Position numbers and translations under genes: made by a program. This document shows, piece by piece, positions 34,051 to 42,357 of a stretch of DNA of 64,000 nucleotides. Position 1 is the stretch's first letter; every line of letters starts with the position of its first letter. The notes below the pieces were generated by a model. The model made no database searches. It had not been told where the DNA came from and was given only the letters and a program-made list of their open reading frames with translations. Source of the DNA: Phycisphaerales bacterium (lineage in GTDB: Bacteria; Planctomycetota; Phycisphaerae; Phycisphaerales; UBA1924); contig JANQQR010000026.1 in NCBI GenBank assembly GCA_028289195.1, positions 62,001-126,000 on the forward strand, given 5' to 3'.

Positions 34051-35196
34051 ATGCCCCAGGTCTTCATGAACCCCGTAGACCCCGCGCACACGATCGAAAC
34101 GCCCGCGCCATCGCCGGATGTGCAGTCGTTTCACAGGAAGCTGCCCGGCTACGAGGTGACGCCGCTCGTCGATGCGCCGGAACTCGCGCTCTCGTGTGCC
34201 GTGGGGCGCGTCCTTGTGAAAGACGAATCACAACGACTGGGTCTTCCCGCGTACAAGGTGCTCGGCGCCAGTTGGGCCGTCTGGCGATTGCTCCAGGACC
34301 GGCTCGGGATAACGCTCGACGACTGGGGGACAATCGATGAACTCGCGTCTGTGGTGCGCGAGCGTATCCCGGCCCTCCGGTTCGTCAGCGCAACCGACGG
34401 CAACCACGGCCGGGGCCTGGCAAGGGTCGCTTCCTGGCTCGGCTCCCCGGTGCGCATCTTTATGCCGGCCGGCACGACGAGCGCACGGATCCGCGCGATC
34501 GCGGGCGAGGGCGCGGCGATCACGATCGGCGGCGAGTACGACGAAGCCGTCGAGAACGCCCGGATCGAAGCCCGGCGCAGCGGTGCATGGCTCGTGCAGG
34601 ACACCTCCTGGGAGGGGTACAGCGAGGTGCCCGGCTGGATCGTTGATGGGTACTCGACGCTCGGGCGCGAGATCGACGAGCAGGAACGAGCCGTCGACGC
34701 GGCCATCGTTCCCATCGGCGTCGGTTCTCTGGCGATGGCTATCGCCCGGCATTTCGCCGGGCGGGGCGTCCGGGTGATCGGGGTCGAGCCCGACAGCGCC
34801 GACTGCGCGCTGCAGAGCGTCCGGGCCGGCTCGAGCGTCCGCGTCCCCGGGCCGCACCGATCGATCATGGCGGGCCTGAACTGCGGGACGGTGTCCCGTG
34901 ACGGGCTGGATGATCTCCGGAACTCCGTCGACGCCTTCGTCTCGATCGACGACGACCGCGCCCGCGAGGCGATGCGCGCGCTGGCGTCGGCCGGTATCGA
35001 GAGCGGGGAGAGCGGGGCGGCATCGACCGGCGCGCTGCTCGAACTGGTTTCGAGGCCGGACGCCCTCTGCGAGTTCGGTCTTGGCGAGGGATCGACGGTG
35101 CTGCTGCTCTCCACGGAGGGCGCGACCGATCCGGCCTCCTGGGAACGGATCACCGGCCTCAACCTCCCCTCGTTCCGGGCGGGACGCCAGCGCTAG
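34051..35196 (+). CDS. PLP enzyme, diaminopropionate ammonia-lyase-like
   Basis: 381 residues, similar in length to DpaL/YgeX. Fold-type II PLP enzyme. The N-terminus has VQSFHRKLPGYEVTPLVDAP, and RVLVKDESQRLGLPAYKVLG contains the Schiff-base Lys, as in DpaL. SATDGNHGRGLARVASWLG binds the cofactor phosphate and PAGTTSARI follows. The end has EGSTVLLLSTEGATDP. DpaL converts 2,3-diaminopropionate to pyruvate and ammonia; related lyases (threonine or serine deaminase types) are possible. The ATG at 34051 has no ribosome site and is likely leaderless. Confidence 0.9.
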   Translation: MPQVFMNPVDPAHTIETPAPSPDVQSFHRKLPGYEVTPLVDAPELALSCAVGRVLVKDESQRLGLPAYKVLGASWAVWRLLQDRLGITLDDWGTIDELASVVRERIPALRFVSATDGNHGRGLARVASWLGSPVRIFMPAGTTSARIRAIAGEGAAITIGGEYDEAVENARIEARRSGAWLVQDTSWEGYSEVPGWIVDGYSTLGREIDEQERAVDAAIVPIGVGSLAMAIARHFAGRGVRVIGVEPDSADCALQSVRAGSSVRVPGPHRSIMAGLNCGTVSRDGLDDLRNSVDAFVSIDDDRAREAMRALASAGIESGESGAASTGALLELVSRPDALCEFGLGEGSTVLLLSTEGATDPASWERITGLNLPSFRAGRQR

Positions 35197-35323
35197 ATTG
35201 GACGCGGAGCAGGCCACCGACCGACTGTTCCCTCAGGCGCCGGTCCGCGCTGCCCGGCCTGGTCGCGGGGGCGCTCCGCGCTCGTCCGTTTCCTCACCTC
35301 GAACCGGGGGAAGGAGGCGCAGC

Positions 35324-35926
35324 ATGGAAGTGATGGATCTCTGGCTGCCGATCGTCATCAGCGCTGTGGTCGTGTTCATCGCGAGCTTCATGGCGTGGAT
35401 GGTGTTCCCGCACCACAAGAAGGATGTCCTGAAGCTGCCGGACGAAGCCGGGTTCGTCGAGGCGCTGAAGCGCTACGACATACCCGCCGGCACCTACATG
35501 TGGCCGAACTGCGTCGACGCCGCGGAGATGAAGAGCGACGAGTACAAGCAGCGGTACAAGGCCGGCCCGTGGGGCAGCATGACCGTCCAGCCGGGGCAGC
35601 CGAACTTCGGGCTGAACCTCGCCCTCGTGTTCGTGTTCTACCTCGTGGTCGGGGCGTTCGTCGCCTACATCACGGGGCAGGCTCGCGCTCCAGGAGCCGA
35701 GTACCTTTCGGTGTTCCAGGTCGCCGGCGCCAGCGCGTTCGCTGCCTACTGCCTCGGAGGGCTCCCCAACGCGATCTTCTTCGGCCGGCCCGTCCGCGCC
35801 GTGTTCACCGACTTCATCGACGGCCTCGTCTACGCCCTGCTCACCGCGGGCATCTTCGCGTGGCGGTGGCCGGACGCCGTGGCAAGCGCGGCCGAGCAGC
35901 TTCCCGCCGGTACACCCGGCATGTGA
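35324..35926 (+). CDS. Four-TM integral membrane protein, uncharacterised
   Basis: 200 residues. The ATG at 35324 follows a perfect AAGGAGG by six bases; the longer upstream frame is antisense-like and rejected. Predicted spans at about 5-28 (WLPIVISAVVVFIASFMAWM), 94-115 (LNLALVFVFYLVVGAFVAYI), 128-150 and 165-186. A soluble loop of about 60 residues follows the first span, starting FPHHKKDVLKLPDE and containing MWPNCVDAAEM. I do not recognise a named family; similar proteins appear as conserved membrane proteins in planctomycetes. It opens a three-gene run with the Pmp3-type peptide (20 bases later) and a K+ channel. Confidence 0.85.
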   Translation: MEVMDLWLPIVISAVVVFIASFMAWMVFPHHKKDVLKLPDEAGFVEALKRYDIPAGTYMWPNCVDAAEMKSDEYKQRYKAGPWGSMTVQPGQPNFGLNLALVFVFYLVVGAFVAYITGQARAPGAEYLSVFQVAGASAFAAYCLGGLPNAIFFGRPVRAVFTDFIDGLVYALLTAGIFAWRWPDAVASAAEQLPAGTPGM

Positions 35927-35946
35927 TTGACCAGCAGGAGACGACC

Positions 35947-36129
35947 ATGGCAGGCGCCACGAGCGACACGAACAAGCTTCTTCTCATCATCATCGCGATA
36001 CTCCTCCCGCCCCTTGCTGTGGGGCTGAAGGAAGGCATCGGGGTGCAACTCCTGATCAACATCCTGCTCTGGGTATTCCTGGTGTACATCGGGGGTCTGG
36101 TCCACGCCCTGTGGGTCATCCTGAAATAG
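35947..36129 (+). CDS. Pmp3/YqaE family small membrane protein
   Basis: 60 residues. AGGAG lies seven bases before the ATG. Two helices fill the protein: LLLIIIAILLPPLAVGLKEG and LLINILLWVFLVYIGGLVHA. The double-Pro (ILLPPLAV) and the final VHALWVIL are the signature of the Pmp3/YqaE (UPF0057) family. Yeast and plant Pmp3 affect plasma membrane potential and cation tolerance; bacterial members are poorly understood. It stands between a four-TM protein and a potassium channel gene (15 bases), so the context agrees with cation homeostasis. Confidence 0.93.
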   Translation: MAGATSDTNKLLLIIIAILLPPLAVGLKEGIGVQLLINILLWVFLVYIGGLVHALWVILK

Positions 36130-36144
36130 CGAGTTGTTCGACCG

Positions 36145-36810
36145 ATGCCCCTTGGTTCCCACCCCCAACCGAAACTCCGCTGCGGGTGGCTGCTCGCGGC
36201 CCTTCTCTTCCTGGTCATCGCGGTGCCCTTCGTCGAAGAGGGCTCGATGGCCGACACGCTGCTCGCGATCATCGGCGTCACGGTGATCGCCACCGGCATC
36301 ATCACGCTTGCCGGTTCGGCGCGCACGGTCTTGATCGGTCTGGCGCTCGGCGCCCTGTACGTCGGCGTGGGTATCGCGTCGTCGATCAGTTCAACCACGA
36401 TGTCCGAGCTGCACGTCGGGGCGGCGACGACACCGTTCGCTGCGTACACGGCGTGGATCGTCCTGCGATACGTGCTGCGCGGCGAGACGCTCAACGACGA
36501 CAAGATCCTCGGCGCGGTCGCGGCCTACCTGCTGATCTGCCTCAGCTGGGCAGGCGTATACGCAGCAATCGAGATCGCCAAGCCCGGCTCGTTCGTCGCC
36601 GGAGGAGAGCCGATCAAACGCTGGGGCGACTACTTCTACTACAGCGTCGTAACCATCACGACGCTCGGGTACGGCGACATGCTCCCGGTCTCGCGACCGG
36701 CTCGCGCGTTCGCCGCGCTCGAAGCGGTGAGCGGCGTGTTCTACATGTCCGTGATCGTCGCGAGATTCGTCGGGCTCTACTCGCTGTCCGATCCCGATTC
36801 ACCGGATTGA
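36145..36810 (+). CDS. Potassium channel, 6TM plus pore loop
   Basis: 221 residues. Six predicted spans at about 13-30, 38-56, 63-84, 93-112, 124-145 and 185-207, with a pore helix YFYYSVVTITTLGYGD before the last span; TTLGYGD is the K+ selectivity filter. There is no arginine-rich S4 voltage sensor and no large C-terminal gating domain. The ATG at 36145 is 15 bases after the Pmp3-type gene. The 3' end overlaps the hydrolase gene on the other strand by 34 bases. Homotetramer formation is expected from the family. Confidence 0.92.
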   Translation: MPLGSHPQPKLRCGWLLAALLFLVIAVPFVEEGSMADTLLAIIGVTVIATGIITLAGSARTVLIGLALGALYVGVGIASSISSTTMSELHVGAATTPFAAYTAWIVLRYVLRGETLNDDKILGAVAAYLLICLSWAGVYAAIEIAKPGSFVAGGEPIKRWGDYFYYSVVTITTLGYGDMLPVSRPARAFAALEAVSGVFYMSVIVARFVGLYSLSDPDSPD

Positions 36811-38774
36811 CCGATCAGCGCCGCTCCGGTGCCGAGCGATCCGAACACGATCCTCGACGGGTACTCGCTCGACCTGAACACGCGGTGCGTCGCGGCCGTG
36901 AAGTCGTCGTCCTCGGCGAAGAAGATGTTCTCGACCCACTTCTGCGGGTTGCGGTCCATGATCGGGAACCAGGTCGACTGGATCTGGATCTGGATCTTGT
37001 GGCCCTTCTTGAACGTGTGCATGACATCCTGCAGCGGCAGGCGCACGAGGGTCGGCGTGTCGCGGGTGAACGGCTCGGGGTTCTCGAACGAGTTGCGGTA
37101 GCGCCCGCGGATCGCCTCCGATCGCACGAGCATGTGGTAGTTGCCCGTGCGCATGCCGTCGTCGAGCTCGTCGTGGTCCTCGGCGTCGGGCGGGAAGATG
37201 TCGACCAGCTTCACCACGAAGTCCGCGTCGTCCATCGTCGTCGACACCCACAACTCGGCAACGAGCGGCCCGGCCATTGTGACATCGCGGTCCAGCACCG
37301 GGGTCGTGTAGCTCAGGACGTCGGTGCGGCGCGCATTGAATCGTTGATCGTCGGTCATGTACGGGCGCGTCATCCCCGTGGTGATGTCCGTCGTGTACGG
37401 CACCGGGCGATTGGGATCCGAGAGGTACTCATCGTTCGCCCGACCGGGGTCTGCCGGCGAGTCCAGCGACAGCGTCCAGCCATCGCGCAGGTAGAGGATC
37501 GACTCCTCCGCAGCCGCTGGGGGCCACGAGGAGAAATGGCGCCACTGGTTGGCGCCGGTCTCGTACACGAGCGCCTCAGGGAGGTGGTGTTCTGGCCCGC
37601 CCCTGAGGTGATGCTCGAAGAACGGGAGCATCACGTGGTTCTGGAAGTAGTTGCTCACGCCGGGCGAGAACTGGGCATCGCCCAGGCGCTCGCCGCTCCC
37701 GCGCAGCCAGCCGCCGTGGGACCACGGCCCCATGACGAGGAGGTTCTCGACGTCCGGGTTTTGCTGCTCGACGGCGCGGTAGGTCGCCAGCGGGCCGTAG
37801 AGGTCTTCGGCGTCGAACCAGCCCCCGACCGTCATCACCGCTGGGGGCACACGCTGAAGGTGCGGGAGGATGTCCCGCGCCTGCCAGTACTCATCGCGGG
37901 TCGGGTGCTGGATCACCTCGTTCCAGAAGGGGATCTCGTTCTTGTAGTACTTCTCGTTCACGTTCTTCAGCGAGCCGAGCTCGAGGAAGAAGTGGTAGCC
38001 GTCGGGCGTCCCGTGGTCGATGCGCTCGGGCCATTCGGTTGTGAGCCCCTCGCGTTCGCGCCCGAAGGTGTAGAAGAAGTTGAAGAAGTGGGGGAGGAAA
38101 AACGCCCCGTTGTGATAGAAGTCGTCGAAGTACCAGTCGGCGATCGGCGCCTGGGGTGAAGACGCCTTGAGCGCCGGGTGCGCATCGGGCATGCCGGCCG
38201 ACGTGTAGAACCCCGGGTAGCTGATGCCCCACTGGCCGACGCGGCTGTTGTGATTGTCGACGTTCTCCATCAGCCACTGGATCGTGTCGTACGTGTCGGT
38301 GGACTCGTCGACGTCCTGGTCGGACTGCTTGTCGGGGTTGTGGGGCCGCATGTTCACGAAGTCGCCCTCGCTCATGAACTTGCCGCGCACGTCCTGGAAC
38401 ACGAAGTGGTATCCCGCCTCGGCGAACTCGATGTTCGGGCGGAAACGCGAAGGGAACTCGTCCGCGCCGTACGGCGCGACGGTGTAGGGCGTTCGCAGGA
38501 GCAGGATCGGGTACCGCTCGCTGGTGTCCTTCGGTGAATACACGCTCGTGAACAGGGTGGCCCCGTCCCGCATCGGGACCCGGTGCTCGCTCTTGGTGTA
38601 GTGCTCCCGCAGGTACGCGGCGACGCCTTCCTCAGCGAGACGCTCGTTGTCGGCGAGGGAGAGGTCCCTGGAACTCGCCGGCCCTGTCTGGGTCGTGCAT
38701 GCTCCGAGCACCGCGGCCAGCGTGAGAGCGGGCACGGCGCGGGTGATGGAACGGATCATCGGGTAGATCGTCAC
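36777..38774 (-). CDS. CocE/NonD-type alpha/beta hydrolase, lipoprotein
   Basis: About 665 residues. The start is taken as GTG at 38774, with GGAGG five bases upstream; the ATG at 38759 is the alternative. Signal peptide with lipobox LGAC (IRSITRAVPALTLAAVLGAC). The N-terminal half is the S15/CocE hydrolase: PMRDGATLFTSVYSP, VFQDVRGKFMSEGDF, GQWGISYPG (nucleophile Ser in GxSYxG), GGWFDAEDLYG (Asp) and MGPWSHGGW (His). The C-terminal half is the jelly-roll galactose-binding-like domain of the family. Such enzymes cleave acyl esters or X-Pro peptides; substrate unknown. TATCAT on the minus strand at 38815-38820 could be its -10 box. Confidence 0.93.
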   Translation of the reverse strand: MTIYPMIRSITRAVPALTLAAVLGACTTQTGPASSRDLSLADNERLAEEGVAAYLREHYTKSEHRVPMRDGATLFTSVYSPKDTSERYPILLLRTPYTVAPYGADEFPSRFRPNIEFAEAGYHFVFQDVRGKFMSEGDFVNMRPHNPDKQSDQDVDESTDTYDTIQWLMENVDNHNSRVGQWGISYPGFYTSAGMPDAHPALKASSPQAPIADWYFDDFYHNGAFFLPHFFNFFYTFGREREGLTTEWPERIDHGTPDGYHFFLELGSLKNVNEKYYKNEIPFWNEVIQHPTRDEYWQARDILPHLQRVPPAVMTVGGWFDAEDLYGPLATYRAVEQQNPDVENLLVMGPWSHGGWLRGSGERLGDAQFSPGVSNYFQNHVMLPFFEHHLRGGPEHHLPEALVYETGANQWRHFSSWPPAAAEESILYLRDGWTLSLDSPADPGRANDEYLSDPNRPVPYTTDITTGMTRPYMTDDQRFNARRTDVLSYTTPVLDRDVTMAGPLVAELWVSTTMDDADFVVKLVDIFPPDAEDHDELDDGMRTGNYHMLVRSEAIRGRYRNSFENPEPFTRDTPTLVRLPLQDVMHTFKKGHKIQIQIQSTWFPIMDRNPQKWVENIFFAEDDDFTAATHRVFRSSEYPSRIVFGSLGTGAALIGQSGESGSDSE

Positions 38775-38911
38775 GGTCTCCTCCGTCGGGTTCGAGGCTT
38801 GCCCCACCGCACCGATGATACAGCAGAGCACTGGGCGCCCCTGAGGCGGTCTCGCGCACCGGACTGCGGGTACACTCTCGCTGCCGATCGGGGCGACGGG
38901 AGACGGGTGCG

Positions 38912-39505
38912 ATGGAGCAAGATGCCGCCACGCGCGTGACGCAGATCCTCCAGCACTTCGGGGAGCGCGAGCACGCGGCCGACGATCTGCTTCCCTTGGT
39001 GTACGACCAGCTCCGCGCGATCGCCACCCGCAGGATGGCCGGCGAGCGCGCCGCGCACACACTGCAAGCGACGGCCCTCGTTCACGAGGCGTACGTGAAG
39101 CTCATCGGCGATCAGGACATCTCGTGGGAGAACCGCGCACACTTCTTCGGCGCCGCTGCCGAAGCGATGCGACGGATCCTGATCGACCACGCCCGGAAGC
39201 GTTCCAGCCAGAAGCGAGGCGGGGGCCGGTCGGCCGTGCCGATGAGCGTCGTCGATCTGGCCGAGGACTGCGATCCGTCCCAGGTGCTGGCGCTCGACGA
39301 GGCGCTCACGAATCTCGAAGCGAGCGACCCGCGCGCCGCCAAGGTCGTCCAGCTGCGCTTCTTCGCGGGGCTGGGCGTCGACGAGGTGGCCGAGGTGCTC
39401 GGTATCTCCGAGAGGACCGTGATGCGGGAGTGGGCGTTCGCCCGAGCGCAGCTGTTCGAGTCGTTGGGAGACGGCGGGGCCCCGTCGGGTGAAGACGCAC
39501 CATGA
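38912..39505 (+). CDS. ECF-family RNA polymerase sigma factor
   Basis: 197 residues. Sigma region 2 (LLPLVYDQLRAIATRRM, TLQATALVHEAYVKLIG, FFGAAAEAMRRILIDHARKR) and region 4 (LRFFAGLGVDEVAEVLGIS, RTVMREWAFARAQLFE) are clear. The sequence is the SigZ/TIGR02999-like ECF type common in planctomycetes, next to Ser/Thr kinases. The ATG at 38912 has GGGAG nearby. TACACT at 38871-38876 is a candidate -10 box. Its stop overlaps the start of the kinase-TPR gene by four bases (ATGA), so the two are translationally coupled, and the kinase may control the factor. Target promoters unknown. Confidence 0.94.
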   Translation: MEQDAATRVTQILQHFGEREHAADDLLPLVYDQLRAIATRRMAGERAAHTLQATALVHEAYVKLIGDQDISWENRAHFFGAAAEAMRRILIDHARKRSSQKRGGGRSAVPMSVVDLAEDCDPSQVLALDEALTNLEASDPRAAKVVQLRFFAGLGVDEVAEVLGISERTVMREWAFARAQLFESLGDGGAPSGEDAP

Positions 39506-42312
39506 GCGACACTGGCGACAGAACCAAGGACCTCTTCTTCGAACTGCTCGACCTCGACCCCGACGAGCGGACACGCTATCTGGATCGTGCCAGCGCAGGT
39601 GACGCCGAACTGCGGGCCCGCGTCGAGCGACTGATCGCGGCGCACGATGACGCGGGCGCGTTCATGTCCGAGCCGACCTCCCCCGACGCCGGCGTCTTCC
39701 GCGCGGCCACACCCGGGCCCGCGCCCGAAGCGCATACCCCCGAGAAGCCCGGGGATGTGATCGGCAACTACACGCTCTCCCGCCTGATCGGCGAGGGAGG
39801 GTTCGGTTCGGTCTACCTCGCAGAGCAGACGCGGCCGGTGTCGCGCCGCGTGGCTCTCAAGCTCGTCAAGCTCGGTATGGACACCCGCCAGGTCGTCGCC
39901 CGGTTCGAGGCGGAGCGCCAGGCGCTGGCGATGATGAGCCACCCGCACATCGCGCGCGTGTTCGACGCGGGCATGACGGGCGCCGGCCGGCCCTATTTCG
40001 TGATGGAGTACGTCGACGGCGAGCCCATCACGCAGTTCTGCGACCGCAAGCAGTTCACCGTGACCGAACGCCTCGAGCTGTTCCGCGAGGTCTGCATGGC
40101 GGTGCAGCACGCCCACCAGCGGGGGATCATCCACAGGGACATCAAGCCCTCGAACGTGCTGATCACGGTGGTCGACGGCAAGGCCCAGCCGAAGGTCATC
40201 GATTTCGGCATCGCCAAGTGCATGGGGCGCGGTCTCACAGAGCAGACGCTCATCACCGAAGACCGGCAGATGATCGGGACGCCGGAGTTCATGTCGCCGG
40301 AGCAGGCCACGCTGAGCGCTTCGGATGTCGATACGCGCACGGATGTCTACGGCCTGGGCGTGCTGCTGTACGTGCTGCTGTGCGGCGCCGGCCCGTACGA
40401 CGAGGGCCGCTTGCGCTCGGCGTCGTTCAGTGAGCTCGAGCGCATCATCCGCGAGGAACAGCCGCCCCGCCCGTCGCAGCGGATCGAGCAGCTCGCTGAT
40501 CAGCGCGAGGCCTTTGCGCGGGCCCGCGGCGTCGAGCCCGAGCGTCTTGCGCGCGCCGTGCGGGGCGAGCCGGACTGGATCGTGCTGAGAGCGATCGAGA
40601 AGGACCGCGCGCGCCGCTACCCGACGGCGTACGCGTTCGCATCGGACATCGAGCGATCGCTGCAGAACGAGCCGATCGAAGCCGGGCCCCCGAGCCGCGT
40701 CTACCGCGCCCGCAAGTTCATACGCCGCCACAGCGTCGGGGTGGGCGTTGTCGCGCTCGTGGCGGTGCTCCTGATCGCGGGCGTCGCGGGGACCAGTTGG
40801 GGCCTCGTCCGCTCCATGCGCGCTAATGAGCAGACGAATCGGTTGCTCGTCGCCGCACAAAACGAGCGCGAGAATGCGACCGAGGCGCAGCGCGAAGCCG
40901 AGCGTCGCTCGACGGAGCTGCGGGTGCTCGCGGATTTTGCCCAGAGCATCCTGACCGGTGTCGACCCCGCGATCGCCCAGGGACGCGACACCGAGCTGCT
41001 CATGGAAGTCCTGCGCAGCGCCGGCGATCGCGCCGAACTTGAGCTGGCGGATTCGCCCGAGATCCACGCACGCATCCGCAACACGATCGGGCACACGTTT
41101 GTGCAGATCGGCAAGTACCCCGAAGCAGCCGTCGAGTTCCAGCGGGCTCTGGATGTCGCCACGGACGCCTTCGGCCCGACGCACGTTGATGCGATGGACG
41201 CGCGCCAGAACCTCCTGGTGGCGAGATTCCAGACGGGAGATCTGGAGGGCGTCAGCGAGATGGCCGGGCCCCTGATGGCCGATCAGCAGGAGGTGTTCGG
41301 CGAGCGCCACCAGGAGTCGCTCCGGACCGAGCGGGTGGTGGCCAGGGTCAAGATGAGCGAGGGAGACTGGGAGGCTGCGCGCGAGATCTTCGAGCGCCAG
41401 CTCCCGATCCTGCGGGAGGAGCTGGGTCCCCGTGACCCCGACACGCTTAGCGCCATGAACTCGCTGGGCGTCGTCTACGACAACATGGGCATGCGCGACG
41501 AGGCGATCGAGATCTACGAGGAGGTCAGCGCGTGGCAGCAGGAACTCCGCGGCGAGAAGCACCCGCTCACGCTCGCGACGCTCAACAACCTCGCCGACGT
41601 GATGATGGACGACGGCCGGTTCGAGGAAGCCCTGCCGATCCTCCAGCGCACCTACGAGACCAAAGTCGAGATCCTCGGCCCCGAGCACCCGAGCACGATC
41701 ATCGGCGGCAACAACCTCGCCAGCGCGTACGGCCAAGTCGGGCGCACCCAGGAAAAGATCGACCTGCTCCTGGAGATCGAGGCCGCCGCGGTGCGCGGGC
41801 TCGGCGAGCAGGACATGCGGACGCTCATCCTGCGCAACAACATCGCGATGGAGTACGCCAAGTCGGGAGACCTCGCCCGGGCCGAGCCGATGCAGGAGCG
41901 GGTCGTGGCGGGTTTCGAGGGGCTGTTCGGGCCCGATCATCCCAACACCCTCCGCGCGGGCGCCAGCCTTGTGGGCATGCGCATCGACCTTGGTCATTAC
42001 GAAGAGGCATACGAACGCATCACCCCGTTGCTGCCCCGGGCCGATGAGGTGTTCGGCGCCGACTCGGCCACAGCGCAGGCGTTCCAGATCCACTACGCTC
42101 GAGCGCTGATCGGGCTCGAGCGCTACGAAGAGGCGGAGCCGATTCTCGATCGCGCACTCGAACTGCTCGAGGAGGATCACGGGGGCCAGCCGGCGCGCAT
42201 CGATCGCGCGATGCGGGCGCTCGCCGAGCTCTACGGCGCCACCGGGCGGGCCGACGAGCAGCGGGCGATGCAGGCGAGGCTCGACGAGCGGGGCTCCGAT
42301 CCCCCCGCCTGA
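39502..42312 (+). CDS. Ser/Thr protein kinase with TPR repeats, partner of the ECF sigma factor
   Basis: 936 residues. Short helical N-terminal part (DLFFELLDLDPDERTRYLD), a Hanks kinase domain (about 88-370): LIGEGGFGSVYLAEQ, VALKLVKLGM, IIHRDIKPSNVL (catalytic Asp near 212), VIDFGIAK and GTPEFMSPEQA; then a single span at about 412-435 (VGVVALVAVLLIAGVAGTSW). The outer part is about ten TPR units (for example AVEFQRALDVATDAFGPTH, ALPILQRTYETKVEILGPEH). The order of sigma factor then kinase is a typical planctomycete signalling pair in which the kinase regulates the factor. The signal sensed is not known. Confidence 0.95.
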   Translation: MSDTGDRTKDLFFELLDLDPDERTRYLDRASAGDAELRARVERLIAAHDDAGAFMSEPTSPDAGVFRAATPGPAPEAHTPEKPGDVIGNYTLSRLIGEGGFGSVYLAEQTRPVSRRVALKLVKLGMDTRQVVARFEAERQALAMMSHPHIARVFDAGMTGAGRPYFVMEYVDGEPITQFCDRKQFTVTERLELFREVCMAVQHAHQRGIIHRDIKPSNVLITVVDGKAQPKVIDFGIAKCMGRGLTEQTLITEDRQMIGTPEFMSPEQATLSASDVDTRTDVYGLGVLLYVLLCGAGPYDEGRLRSASFSELERIIREEQPPRPSQRIEQLADQREAFARARGVEPERLARAVRGEPDWIVLRAIEKDRARRYPTAYAFASDIERSLQNEPIEAGPPSRVYRARKFIRRHSVGVGVVALVAVLLIAGVAGTSWGLVRSMRANEQTNRLLVAAQNERENATEAQREAERRSTELRVLADFAQSILTGVDPAIAQGRDTELLMEVLRSAGDRAELELADSPEIHARIRNTIGHTFVQIGKYPEAAVEFQRALDVATDAFGPTHVDAMDARQNLLVARFQTGDLEGVSEMAGPLMADQQEVFGERHQESLRTERVVARVKMSEGDWEAAREIFERQLPILREELGPRDPDTLSAMNSLGVVYDNMGMRDEAIEIYEEVSAWQQELRGEKHPLTLATLNNLADVMMDDGRFEEALPILQRTYETKVEILGPEHPSTIIGGNNLASAYGQVGRTQEKIDLLLEIEAAAVRGLGEQDMRTLILRNNIAMEYAKSGDLARAEPMQERVVAGFEGLFGPDHPNTLRAGASLVGMRIDLGHYEEAYERITPLLPRADEVFGADSATAQAFQIHYARALIGLERYEEAEPILDRALELLEEDHGGQPARIDRAMRALAELYGATGRADEQRAMQARLDERGSDPPA

Positions 42313-42357
42313 CGATGGTGACAGGGGCCCGCCCGCGGCCTACCATCGGCTTCTTCC

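Noticed and set aside
36111-38159. Open frame of 682 codons on the plus strand
   Set aside because: Out of frame with the channel and antisense to the CocE-type hydrolase.
39112-42180. 1000-codon open frame on the minus strand
   Set aside because: It is a shadow of the kinase-TPR gene in GC-rich DNA, with composition (His, Asp, Arg rich) typical of antisense frames.
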